Source of the DNA: Methanosarcinales archaeon
GTDB lineage: Archaea; Halobacteriota; Methanosarcinia; Methanosarcinales; Methanogasteraceae
Direction: 5' to 3'
Length of the DNA stretch: 6,375 bases
Assembly: GCA_030666765.1 (NCBI GenBank)
Contig: DAOUXE010000070.1
Span: forward strand, 1-6,375
Shown here: positions 1 to 6,210 of the stretch, piece after piece
Position numbering within the stretch: the stretch's first letter is position 1
Layout: each line of letters starts with the position of its first letter
Translations under genes and position numbers: made by a program
Notes under the pieces: generated by a model
Database searches by the model: none
What the model was told of the DNA's origin: nothing
What the model saw: only the letters and a program-made list of their open reading frames with translations

Positions 1-1170
1 CCGCCCGCCAGTCTTTGCATTCTTCACCTTCGCGGAAGCATCCTCCGGCGGCTCGGTCAGTGCAATTATGCTCTCGGGAACACTGCTTGACATCTTTCCA
101 CCCTGAAGTCCGCTCATGAACCTGTGGTAGGTTGCTGCCGGCGGCATGAACCCATAGCCTCCAAACGCAATCTCGGTTCTCTGCACCACGGATTCGATCG
201 CCTCGAAGAGACGTGCATCGACGCTGCCAGTGATGACTTTGTCGTCGCCGCCATCTACAAAGATGTCGAGATGCTCTTCGTGCTGCTTCACATCGTAACC
301 CATGCCACTGATGGCTGATGCCACTGATGATAGTGCTGCCTTTGGTGCGGATTTGCCGCGCACGCTGATGTACTGCCCCGTGCTCTCGTAGACCTCATGC
401 CTGGAGATCCGCATCCCTTTTGCGCTCTTTACACTTGTGTGATGCTGCACCTCGTGAACCGATCTGATCTCGCACCGAAACATCCGCATCTTGCTTGCAA
501 GCCCGCGCACGAGCCTGATGTGCGGGTCCTGATCAGCGCCGACCGGGATCACGACCGGCTTTGGACCGCCGTATCTGCCTATCTGCGGCTGTAGAATATC
601 AGCGCTCTGCACAAGCGCGCTCTGGAGGTGTGCGATGTTCGTTTCGCCGCTGAACCCGTAGATCGCGGAGAGTTCGGACACATTCGTCTTCATGCCGAGT
701 TCGAATGCAAGATCGCGCACATCAGAGCACTCTGACTGGTAATAGATATGTCCGTCCGGTTCAAATCCGAGCGCGATCAGACTGAGGACGTAATCTTCTA
801 CCCCGATCCGCCGGCAATCCTTCCATGACATCCCGCGGACTGAATGCGCCTCCATATCGGCAATCCCGACGAATGCATCGCCACCCATGCGCTGATGCCA
901 GATGATCTCCTCCATCACCATCTTGTTCCCGAGATGGTTTCTCCCCGACGGCATGAAACCGCTCATCACCGCGAAAGGCTTTTTGTGGATGATCGCGTCC
1001 AGTACCGGCTCATAGCCTCTGTGTCCAAAGATGATCCTCCTTCGTATGAACGGACACGGATCCGGTACCTGAGGGAGGAGTTCATCGAATGATTGTATCC
1101 CAAACTCCTCGAATAACTTCGAGTAGTCGTCGATGCCGGCAGATGCCCACGGATCGAGATGTGGTGACAT
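1..1170 (-). CDS. trpS: Tryptophanyl-tRNA synthetase, archaeal type (partial, C-terminus beyond left edge)
   Basis: Class I aminoacyl-tRNA synthetase that charges tRNA-Trp with tryptophan in the cytoplasm. Reading the minus strand from the ATG at 1170 gives 390 uninterrupted codons reaching base 1, so the C-terminus lies outside the window. The N-terminus opens MSPHLDPW, followed by the archaeal/eukaryotic-type FGHRGYE stretch at residues 48-54. The HIGH-type signature is PSGRNHLGN (residues 74-82), with Asn in the last HIGH position. [10 protein letters not shown] lies at 211-220 and the KMSKS-type loop reads GGKMSSS at 357-363. Between these two is a segment of roughly 100 residues (about 232-340), longer than I expect for compact archaeal TrpRS; I recall a comparable but shorter segment in Methanosarcina enzymes. 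A weak Shine-Dalgarno-like GAGTGAT overlaps the stop of the upstream DJ-1-like gene, 9 bases before the ATG, so the two genes are probably co-transcribed. The family assignment is very secure. Confidence 0.96.
   Translation of the reverse strand, partial: MSPHLDPWASAGIDDYSKLFEEFGIQSFDELLPQVPDPCPFIRRRIIFGHRGYEPVLDAIIHKKPFAVMSGFMPSGRNHLGNKMVMEEIIWHQRMGGDAFVGIADMEAHSVRGMSWKDCRRIGVEDYVLSLIALGFEPDGHIYYQSECSDVRDLAFELGMKTNVSELSAIYGFSGETNIAHLQSALVQSADILQPQIGRYGGPKPVVIPVGADQDPHIRLVRGLASKMRMFRCEIRSVHEVQHHTSVKSAKGMRISRHEVYESTGQYISVRGKSAPKAALSSVASAISGMGYDVKQHEEHLDIFVDGGDDKVITGSVDARLFEAIESVVQRTEIAFGGYGFMPPAATYHRFMSGLQGGKMSSSVPESIIALTEPPEDASAKVKNAKTGGR
302..329. repeat. 12-bp tandem-like direct repeat inside trpS
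   Basis: ATGCCACTGATG occurs at 302-313 and again at 318-329, separated by GCTG. The 16-base period is not a multiple of three, so it does not create a repeated peptide. On the coding strand it encodes part of the [10 protein letters not shown] stretch (about residues 281-290) in the variable segment before the KMSSS loop. It may be a replication-slippage trace in a tolerant surface region, or chance. Confidence 0.5.
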
Positions 1171-1180
1171 GGATTCTCAA

Positions 1181-1837
1181 TCACTCAAATGTCAGTGATT
1201 CGGCAATCATCTGTGCAAACGCCTCTGCTGCATGAGGACCTTCCCCTGTAATGATCCTGCCGTCCCGGGTCACTACCGCGCCAGTGTAATTTGCCCCCTT
1301 CCCTGTGATGTATGCTGCGCCGCTTTCAAAGACTGTCGCATTCTTTCCTGACAGGATGCCAGCAGCAGCAGGAACCATCGGACCGAGACAGATCGCACCG
1401 ATGATCTTTCCGGAACTGCTAGCGTCCGTTGCCAGTTTTAGGTACCCCCCATTCTCGTAGAGTTTATGCGATTCGATGCCCGAACCTCCGACAAAGACAA
1501 CGGCATCATAATTGCTGCTATCGGCATCAGATACGGAAAGATCGATGGGTGTAGTCCCACCAAGCATCCCTTTCGCTGTCCCCGTCTTCTCAGATGCTAT
1601 CACTACCTCTGCTCCGTTCTTCTCGAAGAATTCTTTTGGGACGAACAGTTCCTCGTCCCTGAAATCCGATGGCGCGATAACCATCAGTATCGTGTTATTG
1701 CTCAGATCTATCATTTTGTGCACCTCGTTATCGTTGATATCATTGGTATTAGTATCTTCAGTGATGCATCCGGCTGCTGATACCGATATGCACAGCATCA
1801 GACAAGCGACCACTGTTCCGCATCTCATGATTATCAT
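1181..1837 (-). CDS. DJ-1/PfpI-like protein with lipoprotein signal
   Basis: The DJ-1/PfpI superfamily includes proteases, deglycase/glyoxalase-like enzymes and chaperones with a flavodoxin-like fold and a nucleophilic Cys on a sharp turn. This 218-residue protein starts with a short basic and hydrophobic stretch ending in the lipobox AAGC (residues 21-24). A polar, Asp/Asn-rich linker follows (about 25-48), then the domain: ILMVIAPSDF (50-59), the RDEEL segment with the expected acidic residue Glu62/63, FVGGSG at 115-120, and the nucleophile elbow GAICLGP with Cys150. PfpI-type proteases usually have His after this Cys; here it is Leu151, so protease activity is doubtful. The lipobox predicts anchoring on the outer face of the membrane. 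The second Met (codon 4, ATG at 1828) is a good alternative start: no ribosome site precedes the first ATG, and an AT-rich box about 24-27 bases upstream would suit a leaderless message. The gene lies 10 bases upstream of trpS. The substrate is unknown. Confidence 0.88.
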   Translation of the reverse strand: MIIMRCGTVVACLMLCISVSAAGCITEDTNTNDINDNEVHKMIDLSNNTILMVIAPSDFRDEELFVPKEFFEKNGAEVVIASEKTGTAKGMLGGTTPIDLSVSDADSSNYDAVVFVGGSGIESHKLYENGGYLKLATDASSSGKIIGAICLGPMVPAAAGILSGKNATVFESGAAYITGKGANYTGAVVTRDGRIITGEGPHAAEAFAQMIAESLTFE

Positions 1838-1845
1838 TCATACTT

Positions 1846-1857
1846 GATTTTATTAAG
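1846..1857 (-). promoter_or_regulatory. Possible TATA box for the DJ-1-like/trpS unit
   Basis: On the minus strand the sequence CTTAATAAAATC lies 9-20 bases before the first ATG (1837) and about 24-27 bases (centre to A) before the second in-frame ATG at 1828. Archaeal TATA boxes sit about 26 bases before the transcription start, so this placement would fit a leaderless transcript beginning at codon 4. Another AT-rich candidate, AATATTATGT on the minus strand near 1918-1927, would give a leader of about 60 bases. The choice is inference. Confidence 0.35.
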
Positions 1858-1966
1858 GTATCTCCTTCACACCTCGTTTATGTGATCATCACGAGACGGT
1901 CACGCCATCTGGTGCTACATAATATTCCATGAATATGTTCAAGCAAGTTGTAGGTACAATCTGTGG

Positions 1967-2030
1967 AATCCATGTTCATCTGTGGCTAAAATCTTTTACC
2001 AGCCACATATTTCACAGATGAACATAGATT
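1967..2030. repeat. 18-bp near-perfect inverted repeat (dispersed-palindrome type)
   Basis: The left arm at 1967-1984 contains ATGTTCATCTGTG and the right arm at 2013-2030 contains CACAGATGAACAT. The arms match at 17 of 18 positions around a 28-base centre. Inside it a second, shorter pairing exists: TGTGGCT (1981-1987) with AGCCACA (2001-2007). ATCTGTGG also occurs as a direct repeat at 1959-1966 and 1979-1986. Sequences built on ATCTGTGTTCATCTGTGG and its complement are, to my recollection, common as dispersed intergenic repeats in several bacterial and archaeal genomes. This copy therefore looks like a member of a repeat family rather than an operator for the neighbouring genes. Confidence 0.8.
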
Positions 2031-2283
2031 AAATGGTATTTGCCCAAGAACGAGATTCATTCAAGAGATTTCATACCATATTTGGGCTTATCCAATCGCA
2101 CCACTGATGAGGATATGACCTAAACACCACGTAATGTGACCGCCCCGCTCATCACACATATCTAATATATACCATCTAACCGGATGATGTTGGTGATCGC
2201 ATTCACTAGAGCGATCGACGTAAGATATGTTTTTACAATGGCGGAGCTTCCCTACTTTCACGTATGATATAGAAGATGCGAAA

Positions 2284-2293
2284 GTTATATCTA
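2284..2293 (+). promoter_or_regulatory. Archaeal TATA box, probably for a leaderless CooT-like/GAPDH/TrkA transcript
   Basis: GTTATATCTA, preceded by the purine-rich CGAAA that could serve as a TFB recognition element, is centred near 2288. The usual TATA-to-start distance of about 26 bases puts transcription initiation near 2314, one or two bases from the ATG at 2316. No Shine-Dalgarno motif precedes that ATG (its upstream bases are ACCCAAGCCC), which supports leaderless translation. Confidence 0.65.
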
Positions 2294-2315
2294 CTAAACT
2301 GGCATACCCAAGCCC

Positions 2316-2492
2316 ATGTGTGAACTAAAGGTAGTAAAACCGGACGGAACAGTTCTTGCAGAGGATGTCGTGCAGATCAAGGTGAACGGTGATGCGATCG
2401 AGCTACGCAGCATCCTTGGAGACGTAACGAACGTGCACGGGCGAATCAGCGAAATAGATATAACCAAGGAAAAAGCGACTATAGAGGGATAA
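2316..2492 (+). CDS. CooT-like small protein (putative Ni/metal-binding)
   Basis: A 58-residue protein that begins MCELKVVKPDG and shows the CooT-family layout: an N-terminal Met-Cys-Glu, a strand leading to EDVVQIKVNGD (residues 16-26), IELRSILGDV (29-38), then a Gly-Arg-Ile-x-Glu-Ile-Asp segment (HGRISEIDIT, 41-50) before a final short strand. In Rhodospirillum rubrum, CooT is a homodimeric nickel-binding protein in which the cysteine after the initiator Met binds Ni(II), and Cys2 is kept here. Many archaeal members have no known role, so nickel binding is an inference from the family. The stop is 2 bases before the GAPDH start, and the GAPDH ribosome site lies inside the last codons of this gene, which argues for translational coupling. 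There is no signal peptide or membrane segment. It is too short for many automatic gene calls. Confidence 0.85.
   Translation: MCELKVVKPDGTVLAEDVVQIKVNGDAIELRSILGDVTNVHGRISEIDITKEKATIEG
2484..2490 (+). promoter_or_regulatory. Shine-Dalgarno site for GAPDH
   Basis: GAGGGAT lies within the last codons of the CooT-like gene, 4 bases before the GAPDH ATG at 2495. It supports that start and suggests the two reading frames are translated in a coupled way. Confidence 0.65.
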
Positions 2493-2494
2493 CT

Positions 2495-3496
2495 ATGTCT
2501 ATAAAAGTTGTGGTAAATGGCTATGGAACGATCGGGAAGCGTGTAGCAGATGCTGCCGCGCTCCAGTCGGATATGGAAGTTGTGGGCGTGGCAAAGACGC
2601 GCCCGAACTTCGAGGCTCGGATGGCACTTGAGAAGGGATACCCCTTGTATGTGCTTGCTGGCAGGGAACCTGACTTTGAGGCTGCCGGAATGGAAGTGAG
2701 CGGCACGGTTGAGGATATGCTCGAGATCGGGGATGTTGTTGTGGACTGCACGCCTAACAAGATTGCTGCACCGAACAAAGCACTCTACGATGCCGCCGGC
2801 ATAAAAGCGATGTGGCAGGGCGGAGAGGACCACGAACTCGCGGGAATCTCGTTTAATGCACACTCGAACTACGATGATGCAATAGGATGCGACTATGCAA
2901 GAGTCGTCTCCTGCAACACAACAGGACTGTCCAGGGTACTCTCAACGCTTGATAAAGAGTTCGGTGTCAAGAAGGTGCGTGCGACGCTCTGCAGGCGATC
3001 TGCCGATCCGGGGGACATTAAGAAAGGTCCCATAAATGCGATCGTACCTGAACTGAAGATGCCATCCCATCATGGACCTGACGTGAAGACGGTGCTTCCA
3101 AAGATCGATATCGATACCGTTGCGATCAAGGTTCCAACGACGCTTATGCACCTGCATATCGTGAACGTGGACCTAAAAGATGCGTGCACGTCTGAGGATG
3201 TGCTCGAGGCTCTCGAAGAGAACTCGCGGATCCGGCTCATCGGCGAGGGGATGGCTTCGACCGCAGAGGTCATGGAACTGGCACGCGATATGGACCGCCC
3301 GCGTAGCGATATGTGGGAGAACTGTGTATGGGAGGAGTCGGTCACCGTCTCTGATTGCGAGTTGTACCTGTTCCAGGCGATCCACCAGGAATCTGACGTA
3401 ATACCTGAGAACATCGACTGCATCCGGGCTATGACTGAGACCGAGAGCGATGCGATGCGATCGATTACGAAGACAAACAATGCGATGGAGCTTTAA
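2495..3496 (+). CDS. gap: Type II (archaeal) glyceraldehyde-3-phosphate dehydrogenase
   Basis: Phosphorylating GAPDH interconverts glyceraldehyde 3-phosphate and 1,3-bisphosphoglycerate with NAD(P), in the cytoplasm; in methanogens mainly in the gluconeogenic direction. The 333-residue length is normal for the family. The Rossmann motif NGYGTIGKRVA is at residues 8-18, followed by VAKTRPNFEAR (32-42), whose Lys/Arg residues match the region that allows NADP use. The catalytic Cys140 is in SCNTTGL and the catalytic His219 in LMHLH, the same numbers as in the Methanothermus fervidus enzyme as I remember it. ADPGDIKKGPINAI (170-183) and SHHGPDV (191-197) form phosphate-binding parts. The C-terminus with VIPENIDCIRAM and TKTNNAM is characteristic. 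It lies in a tight cluster: 2 bases after the CooT-like gene and 6 bases before TrkA. Confidence 0.97.
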   Translation: MSIKVVVNGYGTIGKRVADAAALQSDMEVVGVAKTRPNFEARMALEKGYPLYVLAGREPDFEAAGMEVSGTVEDMLEIGDVVVDCTPNKIAAPNKALYDAAGIKAMWQGGEDHELAGISFNAHSNYDDAIGCDYARVVSCNTTGLSRVLSTLDKEFGVKKVRATLCRRSADPGDIKKGPINAIVPELKMPSHHGPDVKTVLPKIDIDTVAIKVPTTLMHLHIVNVDLKDACTSEDVLEALEENSRIRLIGEGMASTAEVMELARDMDRPRSDMWENCVWEESVTVSDCELYLFQAIHQESDVIPENIDCIRAMTETESDAMRSITKTNNAMEL

Positions 3497-3502
3497 ACAC
3501 GG

Positions 3503-4837
3503 ATGAAGATTGCAATTATCGGTGCAGGGGAGGTCGGATACTCGATCGCAAAGGCGTTATATCTGAATAACGATGTCATCCTCATCGATAGGAGGGAAGA
3601 ATCCTGCGAAAGGGCAGGTAAACTGGATGTGCAGGTCCTTCAAGGAAATGGTGCCAATGTAAACATCTTAAAGCAGGTTCTGCCAGCAGACCTTGTGGTT
3701 GCTGTTACTGGTAACGATGAGATCAATGTCGTCGCCTGCATCGCTACGAAGCTGCTAACAAAGGATAAGAAGGCCTGCACGACGATAGCCAGGGTTTCGA
3801 ATCCCGACTACATAAACAAGCCGACTGCGCACAGAGAAGAGATCGGCATGGACTATATGATCTGCCCTGAACTGACTCTTGCCTCAGAGGTTGCAGGGAT
3901 CATATCAGTACCCTCTGCGGTCGGAATGGAAGCATTCGCTGATGGCAAGGTCAAGATGATGGAGTTTAAGATTGGGATGTATGCAACATTCGACGGGGTA
4001 TCGCTTGCGGATGCGGAGATTCCCGATTGCTGCGTCATCAGCGCGCTTGTTAGGGGAAAAGACGTCCTGATTCCGCACGGCAGCGATGTCATGCACAAAG
4101 ACGACCATGTAATCGTTATAGGAAAGCAAGAATCCATAACAGAGATCGAGGGGATGTTTGGCGGCGGTTCGAACATGCGTAGCAAGGTGATGATCGTTGG
4201 CGCTGGTACTGTCGGGTTCTACATCGCAAGTCTGCTTGCAGAGCGCGGCGACGTCGATCTCAAGGTCATCGAGGCGGACGAGGGTCGGTGTGTGGAGGTC
4301 GCAGGTGCGCTTTCCGGTGCACTGGTGCTGCACGGTGACGGTACCGATGAAGTGCTTCTAAGGTCAGAAGGTGCGGATACGATGAATGTGGTCATTGCAA
4401 CGACCAACAGCGACGAGAAGAACCTTCTATGCCTGCTGCTCGCAAAGCAACTCGGCGCAAAGAAAGTCATCGCCAAGGTCGATCGATCCGAGTATATGAA
4501 ACTCTTTGAGATGGTCGGCATCGATGCGGCACTCTCCCCAAAACAGGCAACCATCGATGGTGTCCTGCGCGTCAGTATGGGTGCTGGTGTTGAGTCGCTC
4601 GCAACCATCGAGGGAGAACAGGCAGAGATCATCGAGTTGATAGCAGCACCCGGGTCAAAGATAACAAAGAAGACCCTTGATAGGATTAAGTTCCCGAAAG
4701 GCGCCATAGTAAGCGCGATTGTGCGTAATAACACGGTGATTGTGCCCAGAGGGATCCACCAGATTCATGCAGGCGACAGGGCGGTCGTCTTTGCACTGAC
4801 CTCAGCACTGCCAAAGGTGAAGAAACTATTTGAGTGA
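3503..4837 (+). CDS. trkA: TrkA, NAD-binding regulatory subunit of Trk/Ktr potassium uptake
   Basis: TrkA is a peripheral membrane protein that forms a ring on the cytoplasmic side of a TrkH/TrkG/KtrB-type channel and gates K+ uptake in response to NAD(H) or adenine nucleotides. The 444 residues form two RCK units in tandem. The first TrkA_N domain has GAGEVG at 7-12 and Asp29 at the end of strand 2; a TrkA_C domain covers about 140-215. The second TrkA_N domain has GAGTVG at 233-238 and Glu257; a second TrkA_C domain covers about 360-440. Both acidic residues fit binding of NAD rather than NADP. This full-length, two-repeat form is the usual one for TrkA. The start follows the GAPDH stop by 6 bases; a GGAG at 3487-3490 is a distant but possible ribosome site. 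No channel subunit gene is in the window, so it must be encoded elsewhere or outside the window. Confidence 0.95.
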   Translation: MKIAIIGAGEVGYSIAKALYLNNDVILIDRREESCERAGKLDVQVLQGNGANVNILKQVLPADLVVAVTGNDEINVVACIATKLLTKDKKACTTIARVSNPDYINKPTAHREEIGMDYMICPELTLASEVAGIISVPSAVGMEAFADGKVKMMEFKIGMYATFDGVSLADAEIPDCCVISALVRGKDVLIPHGSDVMHKDDHVIVIGKQESITEIEGMFGGGSNMRSKVMIVGAGTVGFYIASLLAERGDVDLKVIEADEGRCVEVAGALSGALVLHGDGTDEVLLRSEGADTMNVVIATTNSDEKNLLCLLLAKQLGAKKVIAKVDRSEYMKLFEMVGIDAALSPKQATIDGVLRVSMGAGVESLATIEGEQAEIIELIAAPGSKITKKTLDRIKFPKGAIVSAIVRNNTVIVPRGIHQIHAGDRAVVFALTSALPKVKKLFE

Positions 4838-4839
4838 TA

Positions 4840-4849
4840 CTTTTAAGAA
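4840..4849 (+). promoter_or_regulatory. Possible TATA-like box for ftsZ-secE
   Basis: CTTTTAAGAA lies just after the TrkA stop in the 72-base gap before ftsZ. It would place initiation near 4870 and give a leader of about 40 bases containing a Shine-Dalgarno site. The match to a TATA box is only moderate. Read-through from trkA is also possible, and the T-rich run could instead take part in termination of the upstream transcript. Confidence 0.3.
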
Positions 4850-4896
4850 TAATGTGATAATCATGCTTAAGTACCAAAAGAAGCGTATAATACACC

Positions 4897-4903
4897 AGAG
4901 GAT
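4897..4903 (+). promoter_or_regulatory. Shine-Dalgarno site for ftsZ
   Basis: AGAGGAT, complementary to the 3' end of archaeal 16S rRNA, ends 6 bases before the ATG at 4910. It supports this start codon and contrasts with the apparently leaderless CooT-like gene. Confidence 0.65.
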
Positions 4904-4909
4904 TGAATT

Positions 4910-6022
4910 ATGAAGTCTATTGTAGAAGAAGCATTATCTCGAGCGGAAATGGATATGGAAACGCCGATGTACCGGCATGACCTCTCCACCGAAGCCGATG
5001 AGGAACTCGAGAAGATTCTCTCAGAATTAAAGACCAATATCGCGGTGGTCGGATGCGGCGGCGGCGGATCGAATACTATTCAGCGGATGATGGAAGAAGG
5101 TATCACCGGTGCGGATCTGGCTGCTGTGAACACAGACGCCCAGCATCTATTATATATCAATGCCAGCCGGAAGATTTTGCTCGGTCGCAAGACCACAAGG
5201 GGGCTCGGTGCTGGAAGTATGCCGCAGATCGGGGAGGCTGCCGCTGAAGAGAGTCTGGATGAGCTCCAGAATATTGTGGAAGGCGCAGATATGGTATTTA
5301 TCACATCCGGGCTTGGCGGGGGCACAGGTACAGGATCAGCACCAGTCGTTGCGAAATCTGCACAGGACGCTGGCGCACTTACAATCTCAATCGTGACACT
5401 CCCGTTTACAGCGGAAGGCTCGATCAGAAGGAGCAATGCCGAGGCAGGGCTTAAGCGGCTCATGGAAGTATCTGACACTGTGATCGTCGTACCGAATGAC
5501 CGGCTGATGGAAGTGGTGCCGAGACTGCCGCTTCAGGTTGCGTTTAAGGTATGCGACGAGGTTCTGATGCGTGCAGTAAAGGGCATCACTGAACTGATCA
5601 CAAAACCCGGGCTGGTCAACCTCGACTTCGCGGATGTGCGGACGATCATGCAGAAAGGTGGCGTAGCAATGATCGGACTTGGCGAGGCGGATGGCGAGAA
5701 CAAGGCGACAGAATCTGTTAAAAAGGCGCTTCGAAGCCCACTTCTTGATGTGGACATATCGGGCGCGACCTCAGCACTCGTGAACGTGGTAGGCGGGTCA
5801 GATATGACCGTCGCAGAGGCGGAGGGCGTAGTTGAAGAAGTTTACCAGCGTGTCGATCCGAATGCCCGCCTGATATGGGGTGCGCAGATCGATCCATCGC
5901 TTGAGAACAAGGTACGCACCATGCTCGTAGTCACAGGCGTTAAATCGCCGCAGATCTATGGAAAAGGTTCTGGCAGCAGCGCGAACGTCATCAGAAAATA
6001 TGGAATCGACTTTGTCTGCTAA
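4910..6022 (+). CDS. ftsZ: Cell division GTPase FtsZ (FtsZ1-like)
   Basis: FtsZ is a tubulin-like GTPase that polymerises into the division ring beneath the membrane. The 370-residue protein starts MKSIVEEAL with an acidic helical extension of about 40 residues typical of archaeal FtsZ1. The GTP-binding part begins at [14 protein letters not shown] (43-56). The tubulin signature GGGTGTGS is at 136-143 and the sugar-binding segment around [17 protein letters not shown] follows (164-180). The synergy loop NLDFADV (237-243) carries Asp239 and Asp242, needed for GTP hydrolysis across the filament interface, so the protein should be active. A Gly/Ser-rich linker (351-358) leads to a conserved-looking tail RKYGIDFV plus a final Cys370. 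This is a short version of the C-terminal peptide that docks FtsZ to membrane anchors such as SepF. secE begins 2 bases after the stop. Ftsz1 rather than FtsZ2 is inferred from the N-terminal extension and the link to secE. Confidence 0.97.
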   Translation: MKSIVEEALSRAEMDMETPMYRHDLSTEADEELEKILSELKTNIAVVGCGGGGSNTIQRMMEEGITGADLAAVNTDAQHLLYINASRKILLGRKTTRGLGAGSMPQIGEAAAEESLDELQNIVEGADMVFITSGLGGGTGTGSAPVVAKSAQDAGALTISIVTLPFTAEGSIRRSNAEAGLKRLMEVSDTVIVVPNDRLMEVVPRLPLQVAFKVCDEVLMRAVKGITELITKPGLVNLDFADVRTIMQKGGVAMIGLGEADGENKATESVKKALRSPLLDVDISGATSALVNVVGGSDMTVAEAEGVVEEVYQRVDPNARLIWGAQIDPSLENKVRTMLVVTGVKSPQIYGKGSGSSANVIRKYGIDFVC

Positions 6023-6024
6023 AC

Positions 6025-6210
6025 ATGGCGCCCACTCATTCGTTTAAACTCTCCGAGTATACAAGGATACTCAAACTTGCAAGGAAACCTACCAGAGAAG
6101 AGTTCTTGATGATCGCTAAGGTAGCAGGTGCGGGAATATTGCTGATTGGGGCTGTCGGATTCCTGATATATCTGGTGCTGACCGAGATGCCGCAGGGGAT
6201 TATGGGGTAA
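6025..6210 (+). CDS. secE: Preprotein translocase subunit SecE/Sec61-gamma
   Basis: SecE clamps the SecY channel of the general protein translocase in the cytoplasmic membrane. The protein has 61 residues, the usual archaeal size. An amphipathic cytoplasmic helix reading LARKPTREEF (18-27), a strongly conserved Sec61-gamma motif, precedes one membrane segment of about 20 residues (33-53, rich in Ile, Leu, Gly and Val). The short tail EMPQGIMG lies outside. The start is 2 bases after the ftsZ stop with no obvious Shine-Dalgarno motif, so it is probably translated by coupling to ftsZ. The ftsZ-secE order is a familiar euryarchaeal arrangement, often followed by spt5. Confidence 0.95.
   Translation: MAPTHSFKLSEYTRILKLARKPTREEFLMIAKVAGAGILLIGAVGFLIYLVLTEMPQGIMG

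Larger units (their letters stand above)
1838..2315. other. Gene-free divergent intergenic region
   Basis: This 478-base stretch separates the minus-strand DJ-1-like/trpS unit from the plus-strand CooT-like/GAPDH/TrkA unit. I see no convincing reading frame, tRNA or degraded gene in it. It holds a small palindrome ATATTC-CAT-GAATAT at 1922-1936, a large inverted repeat at 1967-2030, an AT-rich TATA-like box near 2163-2171 followed by a 6-bp inverted repeat (GATCGC 2195-2200, GCGATC 2211-2216) and a T run at 2230-2234, and the promoter of the CooT-like gene at its right end. Promoters for both directions must lie here. Confidence 0.8.

Noticed and set aside
844..1092. Plus-strand open frame opposite trpS
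   Set aside because: It lies antisense to the catalytic N-terminal part of TrpRS, which reads through without interruption and carries the expected motifs.
1466..1847. Two overlapping plus-strand open frames opposite the DJ-1-like gene
   Set aside because: The minus-strand frame shows clear DJ-1/PfpI motifs and a lipobox; the plus-strand translations show none.
2104..2155. Possible C/D box guide RNA because of TGATGA near 2105
   Set aside because: The C-box purine is missing and no CUGA D or D' box follows at a suitable distance.
1838..2315. Search for a degraded gene, tRNA or CRISPR-like array in the intergenic region
   Set aside because: No regularly spaced repeats, no cloverleaf pattern with a TTCGA-type loop, and no protein-like frame could be seen; only the single inverted repeat stands out.
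2294..2863. Minus-strand open frame of 189 codons across the CooT-like gene and the start of GAPDH
   Set aside because: It overlaps two well-supported genes and their promoter, and its translation resembles no family and is rich in Arg, His, Ser and Cys, as expected for an antisense shadow.
4219..4734. Minus-strand open frame of 171 codons inside trkA
   Set aside because: It is antisense to the second RCK domain, has a Ser/Thr/Pro-rich composition typical of shadow frames, and lacks any recognisable motif.
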